This document shows positions 16,532-25,621 of a stretch of 64,000 bases of DNA, in pieces. The position numbers and the translations under genes are program-made. Within the stretch, counting starts at the first letter, position 1, and each line of letters opens with the position of its first letter. Origin of the DNA: JAUVXJ01 sp034411995 (lineage in GTDB: Bacteria > Chloroflexota > Anaerolineae > UBA7937 > B3-Chlor); the NCBI GenBank assembly GCA_034411995.1, contig DAOUME010000020.1:1-64000 (forward strand). Reading direction: 5' to 3'. The notes under the pieces are model-generated. The model made no database searches. It saw only the letters and a list, made by a program, of their open reading frames with translations, and was not told the origin of the DNA.

Positions 16532-17176
16532 TCACGCCTCACCCAGGACGAGCTCGGGCCGACGGAAGTACTCCTCCATCTGCGCGTAGAACTTCCCCAC
16601 GTGCACCCCATCCATCAGCGCATGGTGCCCTTGCACAGCCAAGGGCATCTTCAACGACTGGCCCTCCTCGAACAATCTACCCCAAGCGAAGCGGGGCACG
16701 GAATCAGGTGGCTGTAGATGAAGGGGATGCATGAAGCTGGTGAACGAGACCCAGGGTATGGCGGTCATGAACAACAGGTCGTCCCGTCCTGGTTCGTCCT
16801 CCACCGTCGGGTGCTCGCGCGCGTAGGCGATTCTCTGCGCAGCTCTGGGGGCAAACTCCGAGAAATCCTCGACGTACTCCAGAGCGCAGAAGCCGAACAG
16901 GTCCTCGTCCGTGAGAACCGTCATCGAGGGGTGTACGACCTCGTGCTCGACCACCTCTGCCCCGCGAATACGATACCGGAACTCGGGGATGGCGTTGGCG
17001 GCTCGTGAGATGGCGTAGACCACGGCTACCGTGATGGAGTAGTCGCGCTCTCTCACGGCTGGAGAGAAGGCCGTCAGGTCCACGTTGGCGCACATGCCGA
17101 AATGCGGGTGGTCGAAGCCTCTGTACAGTGCGAAGTGCTCGCGCCGTGGCCACGTGCCCAGGTCGACATATCGCAT
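16532..17176 (-). CDS. chloramphenicol acetyltransferase-like protein
   Basis: 214-residue protein of the type-A CAT family, which transfers acetyl from acetyl-CoA to a hydroxyl. The catalytic motif HHALMDG at 184-190 is intact and placed as usual near the C-terminus, and the length matches family members (about 210-220). Other matching blocks are 'HFALYRGFDHPHFGMCANVDLT', 'IPEFRYRI' and 'PWVSFTSFMHP'. Many chromosomal CAT-like proteins do not inactivate chloramphenicol, so resistance is not proven. The gene appears monocistronic. Confidence 0.88.
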   Translation of the reverse strand: MRYVDLGTWPRREHFALYRGFDHPHFGMCANVDLTAFSPAVRERDYSITVAVVYAISRAANAIPEFRYRIRGAEVVEHEVVHPSMTVLTDEDLFGFCALEYVEDFSEFAPRAAQRIAYAREHPTVEDEPGRDDLLFMTAIPWVSFTSFMHPLHLQPPDSVPRFAWGRLFEEGQSLKMPLAVQGHHALMDGVHVGKFYAQMEEYFRRPELVLGEA

Positions 17177-17348
17177 CTCTCACCTCCGCGTGGCAAGACT
17201 TATCTGCCGTCAAATGCCGTATCGATCTCACGTTGCCTCACTAGCGGTCAGGCGGCCCGGATGTTACAGGCGGACCCTGGCCTTTGCCTCATCAGGCGCG
17301 GGGAGGCTGTGGGGCAGGGAAGCGGGGTGGGTGGCGAGGTGCTGGCTG

Positions 17349-17400
17349 TTAGCGAAGGCGTTTGCCCTTGGGAACATGCTAAAGCGCGCACTACAAACGA
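17349..17400. repeat. third copy of the dispersed palindromic repeat
   Basis: TTAGCGAAGGCG...CTAAAGCGCGCACTACAAACGA shares its right half (GCGCACTACAAACGA) exactly with the copy at 10513-10565 and, like it, abuts a sequence coding for an ACR3-like C-terminus. The interval 17177-17566 has no intact gene. Confidence 0.5.
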
Positions 17401-17515
17401 GCTTCGCCGATACGCAACTGTTTCCTAAAGAAGGCACGTCGTATCCGCAGCGCCACGTAAACCTCCCCGGTGAGCGCCTGCACCCCGATTAGGGCGGACA
17501 ATGACGATCCGAGAA
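17397..17515 (-). pseudogene. remnant of an ACR3 permease C-terminus
   Basis: The minus strand reads VYVALRIRRAFFRKQLRIGEARL followed by a TAG stop, in two pieces: VYVALRIRRAFFR and GEARL. This matches VYVALWIRRVFFR...QARL plus TAG of the intact ACR3 gene at 10556-11659, including the TTG-TAG stop inside the palindromic repeat. No upstream part of a permease is present, so it is a 3'-end fragment of a lost gene or a copy carried along with the repeat. Confidence 0.55.
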
Positions 17516-17566
17516 ATCGGCCTCTGGCCAGACCGCACGCCGGTCGGGTCCAGCACGGCCCCTGGC

Positions 17567-18298
17567 CTACGCAAACCTCCTGCGCAGCAACCTGGTCGCC
17601 GGCAGGATGAAGAGAACGAAAAACGCTCCCAAAGCTAGGATATCGACCATAAGCATCGTCTGCGGCGCAGAGGAGAAAGCGCCTCGCAGCCCATCAACGG
17701 TATAAGTGAGAGGCAAGAGGTAGGCCACAAACCTCAGCACGGGAGGCATGGCAGATACGGGGTAGACCACTCCACTGAGGAAGATCATCAGGAAGCGAGG
17801 GAGATTGAGCAGGGTCTGGGCCTCGAAGACTTCCTTAACCAGGACGCAAAGCAGCGCGCCTATCGACGAGAATACCAGCAGAGAAAGGACAAGCATCACT
17901 GACAGAAAGAGAAGGTCGACTTCGAAGAGCCCAAGGGTCAGGATCGCCCCCAGGGAGACCACGGTGGCCATAATCAGGCCAAAAAGAGCCCCTCCGAGCA
18001 CCTTTGCGAGCAGGACCGCCGTCAGGCTGACGGGCGCGAGAAGAAGCCTCTCCAGAGAGCCCAGTCTAAGCTCGAAATTGATGACCACCGCCTCGGCAGC
18101 GGTGGTGCTGAAGAGGACCGTCATGGCGATGAGCCCAGGCACCAGTTGGGCGAAGTCCTGAGGATTCCTCAGATAGAAGGCCAGGATCCAGGCGAGAGGG
18201 AAGACGATGCCCCAACTAATCGCTGGCGGCTTCAGATAATAAGTCCTCATGTCCTTGAGGACGATGTAGCATATCCCTCGCAGCTCATCACCCCACAT
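17567..18298 (-). CDS. ABC-2 type transporter permease
   Basis: 243-residue membrane protein with six hydrophobic helices, starting one nucleotide after the stop of the ATPase gene, so the two form one exporter. The family's conserved features are seen in 'FRLGSLERLLLAPVSLTAVLLAKVLGGAL' (here with 'NFELRLGSLERLL') and 'PRFLMIFLSGVVYPVSAMPPVLRFVAYLLPLTYTVDGLRG', typical of DrrB/NodJ-like ABC-2 permeases. The M of MWGDELRG is the start; an upstream in-frame ATG lies inside the ATPase gene. Substrate unknown (drug, lipid or polysaccharide). Confidence 0.88.
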   Translation of the reverse strand: MWGDELRGICYIVLKDMRTYYLKPPAISWGIVFPLAWILAFYLRNPQDFAQLVPGLIAMTVLFSTTAAEAVVINFELRLGSLERLLLAPVSLTAVLLAKVLGGALFGLIMATVVSLGAILTLGLFEVDLLFLSVMLVLSLLVFSSIGALLCVLVKEVFEAQTLLNLPRFLMIFLSGVVYPVSAMPPVLRFVAYLLPLTYTVDGLRGAFSSAPQTMLMVDILALGAFFVLFILPATRLLRRRFA

Positions 18299-18299
18299 C

Positions 18300-19274
18300 T
18301 TACGCGCTCCCGCCCTTCTCCTTGACCATGACGCTCGGGCTGAGCCCGGCGATCTTGACGAACGCATCTTCCAGGCTAGGCTTGACGCTGTTCACCGCTT
18401 CCAAGAGCAGGTCCTTCTCCTCCGCCCACCCAAGCACGGTTCCCAGCACCGCCGATGGAGAGCCACCGTAGACGCGCAGGCTGTCCCGGTACATCGGCAC
18501 TACCTTCAATCCGGGCAGTCTCCGCGACAGTTCGCTCGCAAGCTCTGATAGGTCGCCTTCGAGCCTGAAGGAGACCTCCATCACGGGCTCCTTTTCGGCC
18601 GTCGCCTTCAGATTCCCGGGCGTGTCGATCCTCACTATTTTACCCTGCACGAGGATAGCTATACGGTCACAGAGGCGGTCAGCCTCCTCCAGATAGTGGG
18701 TGGTCAGAAAGATCGACATCCCCTGCTCATGCAGATTGGCGATCAGGGCGCGCAGCGAGCGACAGGCCCCCACATCCAGCCCGAGCGTAGGCTCGTCCAG
18801 AAACAGCATCTGCGGCCGGTGTACGAGGGCAGCCGCCACGGTCAGAGCGCGCTTCATGCCGCGAGAAAGGCTGGCGAAAGAACTATTCTTCCTGTCCTCC
18901 AGACCGAAAGCCCTCAGCAGCTCCTCCGCTCTTGCCCTGCGCGCGGCACGCGGGACGCCGTATAATTGCCCGACGAAGATGAGGTTATCCCGGGCAGATA
19001 GCTCGGCATACAAGTTGGACATCTCGGGCACGACCCCGATATGTTTCTTGGCCTTGACGATCTCCGAGCCGACGTCGAACCCCAGGACGCTGGCTGTGCC
19101 ACCGCTGGGTCTGGAAAGCCCAGTGAGCATCCTGATGGTTGTGGTCTTGCCGGCGCCATTGGGGCCCAGGAAGCCAAAGATCTCCCCCTCGAGCACCTCA
19201 AAGCTGATGTGATCGACCGCCAGCAGGTCACCGAAATCCTTGGTCAACTCATGGGCCACGACAGCCGCCTTCAC
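18300..19274 (-). CDS. ABC transporter ATP-binding protein (DrrA/CcmA-like)
   Basis: 324-residue ATPase partner of the ABC-2 permease encoded next. Walker A GPNGAGKTT is at 37-45, the signature LSRGM at 136-140 (a variant of LSGGQ) and Walker B LFLDEP at 157-162, followed by the D-loop and 'FLTTHYLEEADRLCDRIAIL' with the switch His. The C-terminal about 85 residues form the extension common in drug and lipid exporters of this class. All ATPase motifs are intact. The pair faces left and is probably transcribed from the spacer at 19275-19468. Confidence 0.92.
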   Translation of the reverse strand: MKAAVVAHELTKDFGDLLAVDHISFEVLEGEIFGFLGPNGAGKTTTIRMLTGLSRPSGGTASVLGFDVGSEIVKAKKHIGVVPEMSNLYAELSARDNLIFVGQLYGVPRAARRARAEELLRAFGLEDRKNSSFASLSRGMKRALTVAAALVHRPQMLFLDEPTLGLDVGACRSLRALIANLHEQGMSIFLTTHYLEEADRLCDRIAILVQGKIVRIDTPGNLKATAEKEPVMEVSFRLEGDLSELASELSRRLPGLKVVPMYRDSLRVYGGSPSAVLGTVLGWAEEKDLLLEAVNSVKPSLEDAFVKIAGLSPSVMVKEKGGSA

Positions 19275-19468
19275 AGCCTCTCTCCTTCATCTATCCGAAA
19301 CGAATGGTCGCGCATGCCACGTCTGCGCTCCCACGGTAGGAGGCAGATGGCCAACCCAGCACTTCTCGCTTGTCCCAGGGTGCTCCAAGGACAGAGGCGC
19401 CTCCCAGGCCGAAACGCACCAGGCCGCTCACAGAGGAAACTAGGGGCCAATCGGCGCCAGCCTGTGAC

Positions 19469-19810
19469 TCAGCCCTCTCTGTGGATGGGGATCAGACAGA
19501 TGAAACGCAACACATCATCCCCGGTATTGGTGAACTGGTGCTCCTCCATAGGCGGCACGAACACGGTGTAGCCCGGGCTCAGGGGGACCTCCCTGCCGCC
19601 TCCGTACACCTTGCCCTTGCCGGACAGGATGAAAACCTCGTGCTCCCAGTCGTGGGAGTGGCGGGGCGAGGAAGCCCCCGGCTCCACGTCGAAGACGCGC
19701 ATCACGAAGTTCGGCGCCCCTTCTTTCTCCCCGATGACGATGCGAAGGCTCACGCCCTCAGCCTCTGTCGCCTTCTCCAGCTTCACATCAGTGTAGTGAC
19801 GTGCAATCAT
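19469..19810 (-). CDS. cupin-domain protein (full-length copy)
   Basis: 113-residue single-domain cupin. Metal ligands of cupin motif 1 are visible at His51, His53 and Glu57 (HSHDWEHE), and His91 (EEHQFTN) supplies motif 2. It ends 'LRFICLIPIHREG'. The ATG at 19810 is preceded by GAGGGAGAG. A second, nearly identical copy at 25622-26011 has lost the C-terminal strand, so this is the intact one. The role is unknown; proteins of this size are often small-molecule isomerases, dioxygenases or sensors. Confidence 0.85.
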   Translation of the reverse strand: MIARHYTDVKLEKATEAEGVSLRIVIGEKEGAPNFVMRVFDVEPGASSPRHSHDWEHEVFILSGKGKVYGGGREVPLSPGYTVFVPPMEEHQFTNTGDDVLRFICLIPIHREG

Positions 19811-19915
19811 CTCTCTCCCTCGTTCGTGCACTGGTCGGTGGCATCTCTTGTTGGTCGCCTTCTCCCAGTCCTCCTGGCGCCGACATGGGCACCAACCAGT
19901 CATTGTACCATACCC
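19506..19915. repeat. left copy of ~410-nt direct repeat (cupin gene plus upstream region)
   Basis: Matches 25709-26115 in the same orientation, with roughly nine of ten bases identical through the coding part and weaker similarity upstream, ending at a shared ATTGTACCATACC. The two copies flank the giant helicase gene. Confidence 0.7.
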
Positions 19916-20163
19916 TGGGCTCACAGACACCTCGCACTGGTGGCGCCGGCGCGTAGCCCGTGAGCCGCCTGCAGCGCGTCTGGGCCAGCGGCGACTAGGT
20001 GGCACGCTCAACCCGGCGATCATTCTTCTCTCTGGAGTGAGCTGCGCCGGGCCTGCCGGAGCATCGACAGCATCCAGAGCCGCCTGCCAGGAGCCAGCGC
20101 CTTGGCCACGCCGGCCTGGATTCTGCCTCCCTGGTCCTCTATAGCTACTCTCGCCTATTTACC

Positions 20164-20179
20164 ATATTCGAGAATGCTA
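20164..20179. promoter_or_regulatory. 16-mer almost identical to the ArsR operator core
   Basis: ATATTCGAGAATGCTA differs at one base from ATATTCGAGAATTCTA (14774-14789) in the arsR promoter. No metal gene starts here, so it is a stray site or a leftover. Confidence 0.3.
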
Positions 20180-20273
20180 GTGAAGTACACCGCTGGAACT
20201 GCACACCCGTCCTGCTACCTGTGGCGGCCATGTCGGCGCACTGCAACTCCAGGCTCCCCAGCCGCATTGCTCC

Positions 20274-20302
20274 TTGACACGCGCTGCCGCTTGTGCTACG
20301 AT
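20274..20302 (+). promoter_or_regulatory. sigma-70-type promoter upstream of the helicase
   Basis: TTGACA (20274-20279), 17-nt spacer, TACGAT (20297-20302). Confidence 0.5.
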
Positions 20303-20462
20303 ATGCATAGGGTCGAGTGCGGCAGCGCTGCGGTGTAGCCTCTTGCCGCTAGCCCGCCGTGTACGCAAGGCTGGATGTCTGGTCTGCCTACGCACGTCCG
20401 TGAAATAGCCCACCAAAAGCGGCAGTTGGTTTCGCGCAGCAGCTGTCGACGCGCATTCCTCC

Positions 20463-20491
20463 TTGACACAGCTTGGTAGTTGTGCTATATT
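20463..20491 (+). promoter_or_regulatory. second sigma-70-type promoter upstream of the helicase
   Basis: TTGACA (20463-20468), 17-nt spacer, TATATT (20486-20491). The sequence before the -35 repeats that of the promoter 189 nt upstream. Confidence 0.6.
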
Positions 20492-20758
20492 TGGTTGTGG
20501 TCTGCGGGGCGGCAACACTACATCGTCTCCTCTTCGCGCCAAAGTCAGTGTTGCACGCGGACCGGGCAATCCTCTATGCTGAGGTTGGCAAAGGCCAATC
20601 GACGGTCAGAGTCGGGTCGGTGCCTTCCGTGCTTGAGCATGCACTCCATGGCGCTTGCTGCCCGCCGGTCCGGCACGGCCACGACAAGTGCGTTTTCGCG
20701 ATCCGTCCCCTACACTTGAACACTTCGTCTCCTGTCATAGCAGGAAGATCGAACAGGG

Positions 20759-22654
20759 ATGCAACAGTTGGGCGAGATGGAAATCGTAGAAGAAACCGAA
20801 GACCCCGTCAGCTTGAAGCTCGAAGCAGCGCGCCGCGAACTCCTCGATCTCAGTCTGCACAACAAACTGCTGAACTATCGCCCGCTGAAGACCAAGGGCG
20901 TTGAGATCATCGATGAGCGTCCAGTCGAGATAATCAGGATTCTCGTCGATGAAGGACGCTCCATGTCCTTCTTGCCCATACCTGAAGAGCAACAGGATCA
21001 CCAAGAGCGCCTCTTGCAGGAGCATCGTGCCGGCATCGATGAGGGGTTGGGGCAACCCGCCGAAGACAAGAACGAGATTGCGCTTCGATACACGGACAAC
21101 AAGCTACAGACCCCTTATACGTCCCAGGCACTTCAGAAGCGCTTATTGAGTACCTACTACGGCGCACGCACATACGTCGAAGAGCAAGGCGTAAGCATTC
21201 TATTCCTCGCTCTGGGAATGCTTCAGTGGTATGAGTCTCCGTCAAGCGACATCCTGCGCAACGCTCCGCTTATTCTCATCCCTGTTGAGCTGAATCGATC
21301 GAACGCGCAATCGAGATTTCGCATCCGGTATACAGAGGAAGACATTGGGGAGAACCTGTCGTTGCGGGCGAAACTGAAATCGGATTTTGGCCTTAGGCTC
21401 CCCGATTTCCCTGAGGAGGACGAGATCGACGTCAGCTCCTATTTCCGAGGTATCTCAGAATCGATTAGAAGTCAGCCAAGATGGAAAGTGGATACCGAAG
21501 CGGTAGCTCTGGGTTTCTTCGATTTCGGCAAATTCCTTATGTTCAACGACCTGGATCCCGATCAGTGGCCCGATACATCAAAGCCAGAAGCTCACCCCAT
21601 ACTGCGCGGCCTGCTGCACGATCGTCTCGACGAAGTTGGCCTTGAGTTTGATGATGATATTGAGATCGATGACTTCGTCTCTCCGGAGGACATGCATCAT
21701 GTTCTCGAGGCCGACAGCTCTCAGACACAGGCCATCCTCGAAGTCAATAGGGGCCACAACCTGAGAATCCAAGGCCCACCAGGCACGGGTAAGTCTCAAA
21801 CCATAACGAACCTCATCGCAGAAGCGATTGGTCACGCAAAGACCGTCCTCTTTGTATCTGAGAAGATGGCCGCGCTAGAGGTGGTCAAGCGTCGCTTGGA
21901 TGAAGTTGGGCTTGGAGATGCATGCCTAGAACTGCACAGCGACAAAACGAAGAAAAAGACCGTCTTGGATAAGCTCAGGAGATCGCTAGATCTGGGTCAA
22001 CCCAAGCTTGGTGGGCATGTTGACACGAATGAGTTGACACGCCATCAGGTGAGCTTGAACGGCTACAGCAAAGCAGTGAACGCGGAAATCGGTGATAGCG
22101 CATTGACGCCCTTCGAAGTATACGGTCGCCTAATCCGCATCAACGAAGTTCTCCCGGGCAAAGAACTCCCCCAACTGGAGATTAGCGGGCTCGATCGCTG
22201 GACAAGCGAAGAGGGCCACGAGAATCTATCCTTGGTCCAGGAACTCGAGCATTTTCTGAACAGCAGGTTCGGAAGCCCGGTCGATCATCCTTTTTGGGGA
22301 AGCCAGGTATCCGTGCTTCCGGGGGACATGGACCGTATTCGAGGGCACTTGTCAAGAGCTCTAGAATCGCTCGACGACCTCCAGGACAAGTCGAGAGAAG
22401 TCTGCCAACTGTTGCTGCTGCCGGAGGCAGAGTCGAGAACCCAGATCAAGGCCATCCTGGAAACATCGCAGTTCGGACTGACCGCACCGAATCTGGACGG
22501 CGTCAAGGTTGATTCGAGAGTCTGGGCAACGAACAAGAACGAAATCGGCAGGGTTCTTGAGGCTGGGTACAGGATCAGGTGTCTGCGAGACCTACACGAC
22601 AGCACCTTGAAAGATGAGGCATGGCTGAAGACGTCCTGGAGCTTCGTCGTTTGA
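20759..22654 (+). CDS. DUF4011/SF1 helicase, N-terminal part (frame 1 of an interrupted gene)
   Basis: 631 codons until a frame-1 stop. The opening 'SLKLEAARRELLDLSLHNKLLNYRP' is the hallmark of the DUF4011 domain. Walker A GPPGTGKS lies at 339-346 after 'QTQAILEVNRGHNLRIQ', the standard Upf1-like entry to the helicase. Protein similarity evidently continues in a different frame from about 22624: here the frame reads AWLKTSWSFVV and stops, while the overlapping frame reads AEDVLELRRLITDYASKWWR, the natural continuation. This suggests a one-base deletion splitting a single protein of about 1590 residues. Large helicases of this architecture occur in bacterial defence islands. If the shift is real, the gene may be inactive. 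Confidence 0.8.
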   Translation: MQQLGEMEIVEETEDPVSLKLEAARRELLDLSLHNKLLNYRPLKTKGVEIIDERPVEIIRILVDEGRSMSFLPIPEEQQDHQERLLQEHRAGIDEGLGQPAEDKNEIALRYTDNKLQTPYTSQALQKRLLSTYYGARTYVEEQGVSILFLALGMLQWYESPSSDILRNAPLILIPVELNRSNAQSRFRIRYTEEDIGENLSLRAKLKSDFGLRLPDFPEEDEIDVSSYFRGISESIRSQPRWKVDTEAVALGFFDFGKFLMFNDLDPDQWPDTSKPEAHPILRGLLHDRLDEVGLEFDDDIEIDDFVSPEDMHHVLEADSSQTQAILEVNRGHNLRIQGPPGTGKSQTITNLIAEAIGHAKTVLFVSEKMAALEVVKRRLDEVGLGDACLELHSDKTKKKTVLDKLRRSLDLGQPKLGGHVDTNELTRHQVSLNGYSKAVNAEIGDSALTPFEVYGRLIRINEVLPGKELPQLEISGLDRWTSEEGHENLSLVQELEHFLNSRFGSPVDHPFWGSQVSVLPGDMDRIRGHLSRALESLDDLQDKSREVCQLLLLPEAESRTQIKAILETSQFGLTAPNLDGVKVDSRVWATNKNEIGRVLEAGYRIRCLRDLHDSTLKDEAWLKTSWSFVV

Positions 22655-25527
22655 TCACTGACTATGCGTCGAAATGGTGGCGTGCACTATCCAGCAACTA
22701 CCGCAAAGCGATGAGAACACTGGGTGATCTTTGTGCGACGGACTTGCCGAAATCCACCGACCGGCAGCTTGAGATTCTGGATGCAGTGCTTGAAGTGAGG
22801 AAACTAAGCCCCGCCATAGAAGATTTCGATGAAGAGGCAAACGATCTTTTCGGTCAGAGATGGCGAGGCGTCGAATCAAACTGGGAAGAGTTGGCCCGCA
22901 TCACGGCGTGGCTAGCGCAATTGCATACAAAGATCGATCGAGGTGAGTTGCCAACCGAGACCGTAGACTTCGTCGCGCGCCTGGCGGATACATCCATGCT
23001 AGAAAAGAAGACCGTTCAGTTGGCACACGCCTTTGCAGCACACCGTAAAGCGAGCCAAGAAGCAACAGAGGGCCTTGAACTCAATGAGTCGATGCGATTT
23101 GGAGCAGGCAAGAGGCTTATCGACCTATCTTTGGCAGAGCAAGAATGGCATCTGAGGGACTGGCTGAGTCAACTAGAGCGCCTTCGCGAAATCGAAGTGC
23201 TGAGGCGCCTAACACGCCCCTTGGAGGAGAGGGGTCTATCGAGCGTTGTGGAGGCTGCATATTCATGGCCGCTTGCACAACGCAACCTTGTTGATCTCGT
23301 CCAACACGCGTGGTTGACCGCCCTACTCGAGAGAGCATGGGTGGAGCGTCCCATACTGGCCAGCTTCGATGGCGAAATCCACGAACGGTCGATCAGGCAG
23401 TTTTGCGAACTGGACGTGGAATTGCTCAACCGAAATCGTATTCGCCTCGCCTACGACCACTGGAAGACCTTGCCCAAGTATCGCGGTAGTGGTCAGCTTG
23501 GTATCCTGCAACGTGAGTTCGCGAAGAAACGGCGCCACAAGCCCATTAGAAGACTGATGGAGCAAGCGGGGAACGTCATCCAGGTCATCAAACCGGTGTT
23601 CATGATGAGCCCACTTTCCATCGCCAAGTTCTTGCCGCCCGGCAGTGTCGACTTCGATATTGTCATATTCGATGAGGCAAGTCAGGTCAAGCCTGTTGAT
23701 GCCTTTGGCGCCATCCTCCGGACGGCGCAACTGGTGGTCGTCGGCGACGATCATCAGCTTCCCCCCACAACGTTCTTTGACACAGAAATCAACACGGATG
23801 AGGATGGCTCTGAAAGCGTAACGGGTGACCTCGAAAGTATCCTGGGTCTGTGTTATGCCCAGGGCGTTCCTGAGAGGAGACTTCTTTGGCATTACAGGAG
23901 TCAACATGAATCCCTGATCACCGTCTCCAACAAGGAATTCTATGATGACGAGCTAGTGGTATTCCCCAGTCCTGACAAGGACAGGACACGGGTAGGGCTC
24001 TTCTACCACTACCTCCCGGGCACGGAGTATAGGCGCGGAAAAGGCAGCTACAATCTAGGAGAGGCTAGGAAGGTTGCTGAAGAGGTGATGCACCACGCGA
24101 AGACCTCACCTAATCTTACCTTGGGAGTAGGTGCCTTCAGTATCAGCCAAAGAAACGCTATCCAGGACCAGCTAGAGATGCTTCGCCGCCAGGACCGATC
24201 CTGCGAGGCGTTCTTCCGCGCCCATCCCCACGAACCATTCTTCGTCAAGAATCTGGAAAACGTGCAGGGTGACGAGCGTGATGTGATCTTCATAAGTGTG
24301 GGCTACGGCCGAAGCAGCGACGGTCGAGTGAGCATGAATTTCGGCCCGCTGAATCAGAAAGGCGGAGAGCGTAGACTCAACGTCCTGATTACAAGGGCCC
24401 GAAAGCGCTGCGAAGTATTCACAAACCTCACGGCCGACGACATAGACGAGCGTAGGACCAAGGCCAGGGGCGTTGAAGTCTTGAAGACGTTTCTGAAATA
24501 CGCCGATACAGGTCAGCTCGATATCCCCCGCCCATCCGGGCGAGAGGCCGAATCCCCGTTTGAAGAGGGGGTGGCGACGCAACTGAGGCAAAAGGGGTAC
24601 CAAGTGGACCATCAGGTCGGTACGGGAGGATTCTTCATTGATCTCGCTATTGTTGATCAGTCCCAACCGGGGAGGTACTTGCTGGGCATTGAGTGCGACG
24701 GCGCAACCTACCACAGCGCACGGTCGGCCCGGGATCGAGATCGTCTACGACAAGAAGTACTGGAACGCCTGGGCTGGCAGATACACCGGATTTGGAGCAC
24801 GGATTGGTACCGCACTCCCGCACGAGAGATGGAACGATTGGAACGAAGTATTGAGGGAGCCAAGAGACACTATGCATCTCAGGCGCAATCGGAGATCCCC
24901 TGGGCATGTGAACGGGTCCAACAGGCACCAGCAATCGAGAGACAGGAGCCAAGCCAGGAAAGAAAACCTGCAGTTGACATCGGGTCATACGAAACAGCCA
25001 AGCTCAACCTTGCCCTTCGGGGGCAAGCGTTGCACGAAATCCCACCGCTTCGAATGGCTGCCTGGATCAAGGACGTGGTTGATACCGAGAGCCCTGTTCA
25101 CGAGGACGAAGTAGCCAGGAGGATAGCGGATTGCGCAGGGGTCAAGCGTATCGGACCTCGCATTCGCGCGGCCTTTGATGCTGGTCTAGCGAGGGCAACA
25201 AGAGACGGCGTGGTGGTCAAGAGAGGCGAATTCTTATGGCGCCCGGACATGAAACCTGCAAAGCTGCGATCGAGATCCCAACTGCCATACTCCTCAAGGA
25301 ATCTTCGCTTGGTCCATGAGCAGGAAATAGCCTTGGCCATACGCGAGGTGGTTAAGACCTCTTATGGGATATCCCGTGACATGATCCCGACAGAAGTGAG
25401 CAGGTTGTTCGGATTCAAGCGTACTACGCGTGACATGGAGGCCGCTATAGACCAAATTGTCGGGACGCTACTACATCATGGATTCATACGTGAGGATGGT
25501 GAGTACGTAAGTCTCCCCTCAGACTGA
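22621..25527 (+). CDS. SF1 helicase / Vsr-like endonuclease / DUF3320, C-terminal part
   Basis: 968 codons continuing the preceding open frame after an apparent frameshift. Helicase motifs: IFDEASQ (350-356), VVGDDHQLPP (373-382), WHYRSQHESL (423-432), NVQGDERDVIF (547-557) and RRLNVLITRARKR (584-596). Then comes an endonuclease-like domain of the MTES_1575/Vsr type (about 646-735) with FFIDLAI and GIECDGATYHS supplying candidate acidic residues, and finally a DUF3320-like winged segment (about 790-870) and another near the end. It could start independently at ATG 22621, but the ribosome binding site is weak. Expected role: nucleic-acid unwinding plus cleavage in phage or plasmid defence; this is inferred from architecture. 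Confidence 0.8.
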   Translation: MAEDVLELRRLITDYASKWWRALSSNYRKAMRTLGDLCATDLPKSTDRQLEILDAVLEVRKLSPAIEDFDEEANDLFGQRWRGVESNWEELARITAWLAQLHTKIDRGELPTETVDFVARLADTSMLEKKTVQLAHAFAAHRKASQEATEGLELNESMRFGAGKRLIDLSLAEQEWHLRDWLSQLERLREIEVLRRLTRPLEERGLSSVVEAAYSWPLAQRNLVDLVQHAWLTALLERAWVERPILASFDGEIHERSIRQFCELDVELLNRNRIRLAYDHWKTLPKYRGSGQLGILQREFAKKRRHKPIRRLMEQAGNVIQVIKPVFMMSPLSIAKFLPPGSVDFDIVIFDEASQVKPVDAFGAILRTAQLVVVGDDHQLPPTTFFDTEINTDEDGSESVTGDLESILGLCYAQGVPERRLLWHYRSQHESLITVSNKEFYDDELVVFPSPDKDRTRVGLFYHYLPGTEYRRGKGSYNLGEARKVAEEVMHHAKTSPNLTLGVGAFSISQRNAIQDQLEMLRRQDRSCEAFFRAHPHEPFFVKNLENVQGDERDVIFISVGYGRSSDGRVSMNFGPLNQKGGERRLNVLITRARKRCEVFTNLTADDIDERRTKARGVEVLKTFLKYADTGQLDIPRPSGREAESPFEEGVATQLRQKGYQVDHQVGTGGFFIDLAIVDQSQPGRYLLGIECDGATYHSARSARDRDRLRQEVLERLGWQIHRIWSTDWYRTPAREMERLERSIEGAKRHYASQAQSEIPWACERVQQAPAIERQEPSQERKPAVDIGSYETAKLNLALRGQALHEIPPLRMAAWIKDVVDTESPVHEDEVARRIADCAGVKRIGPRIRAAFDAGLARATRDGVVVKRGEFLWRPDMKPAKLRSRSQLPYSSRNLRLVHEQEIALAIREVVKTSYGISRDMIPTEVSRLFGFKRTTRDMEAAIDQIVGTLLHHGFIREDGEYVSLPSD

Positions 25528-25621
25528 GTAGTCATGAGTTGGTAGTGTTGTGCTATTCGCCGGCGGGCGCTGACCTGCTGTCACTATATCCTGTGCCGAC
25601 CGTACTATGTGACTAATGAGT

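Larger units (their letters stand above)
19916..20758. other. non-coding interval with two promoter-like elements before the helicase
   Basis: About 840 nt without a gene that I can support. It contains an ArsR-operator-like 16-mer (20164-20179) and two strong rightward promoters that share 'GCATTNCTCCTTGACAC' and are spaced 189 nt apart, suggesting a local duplication. The transcript from the second would have a leader of roughly 260 nt before the helicase gene. Confidence 0.4.
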
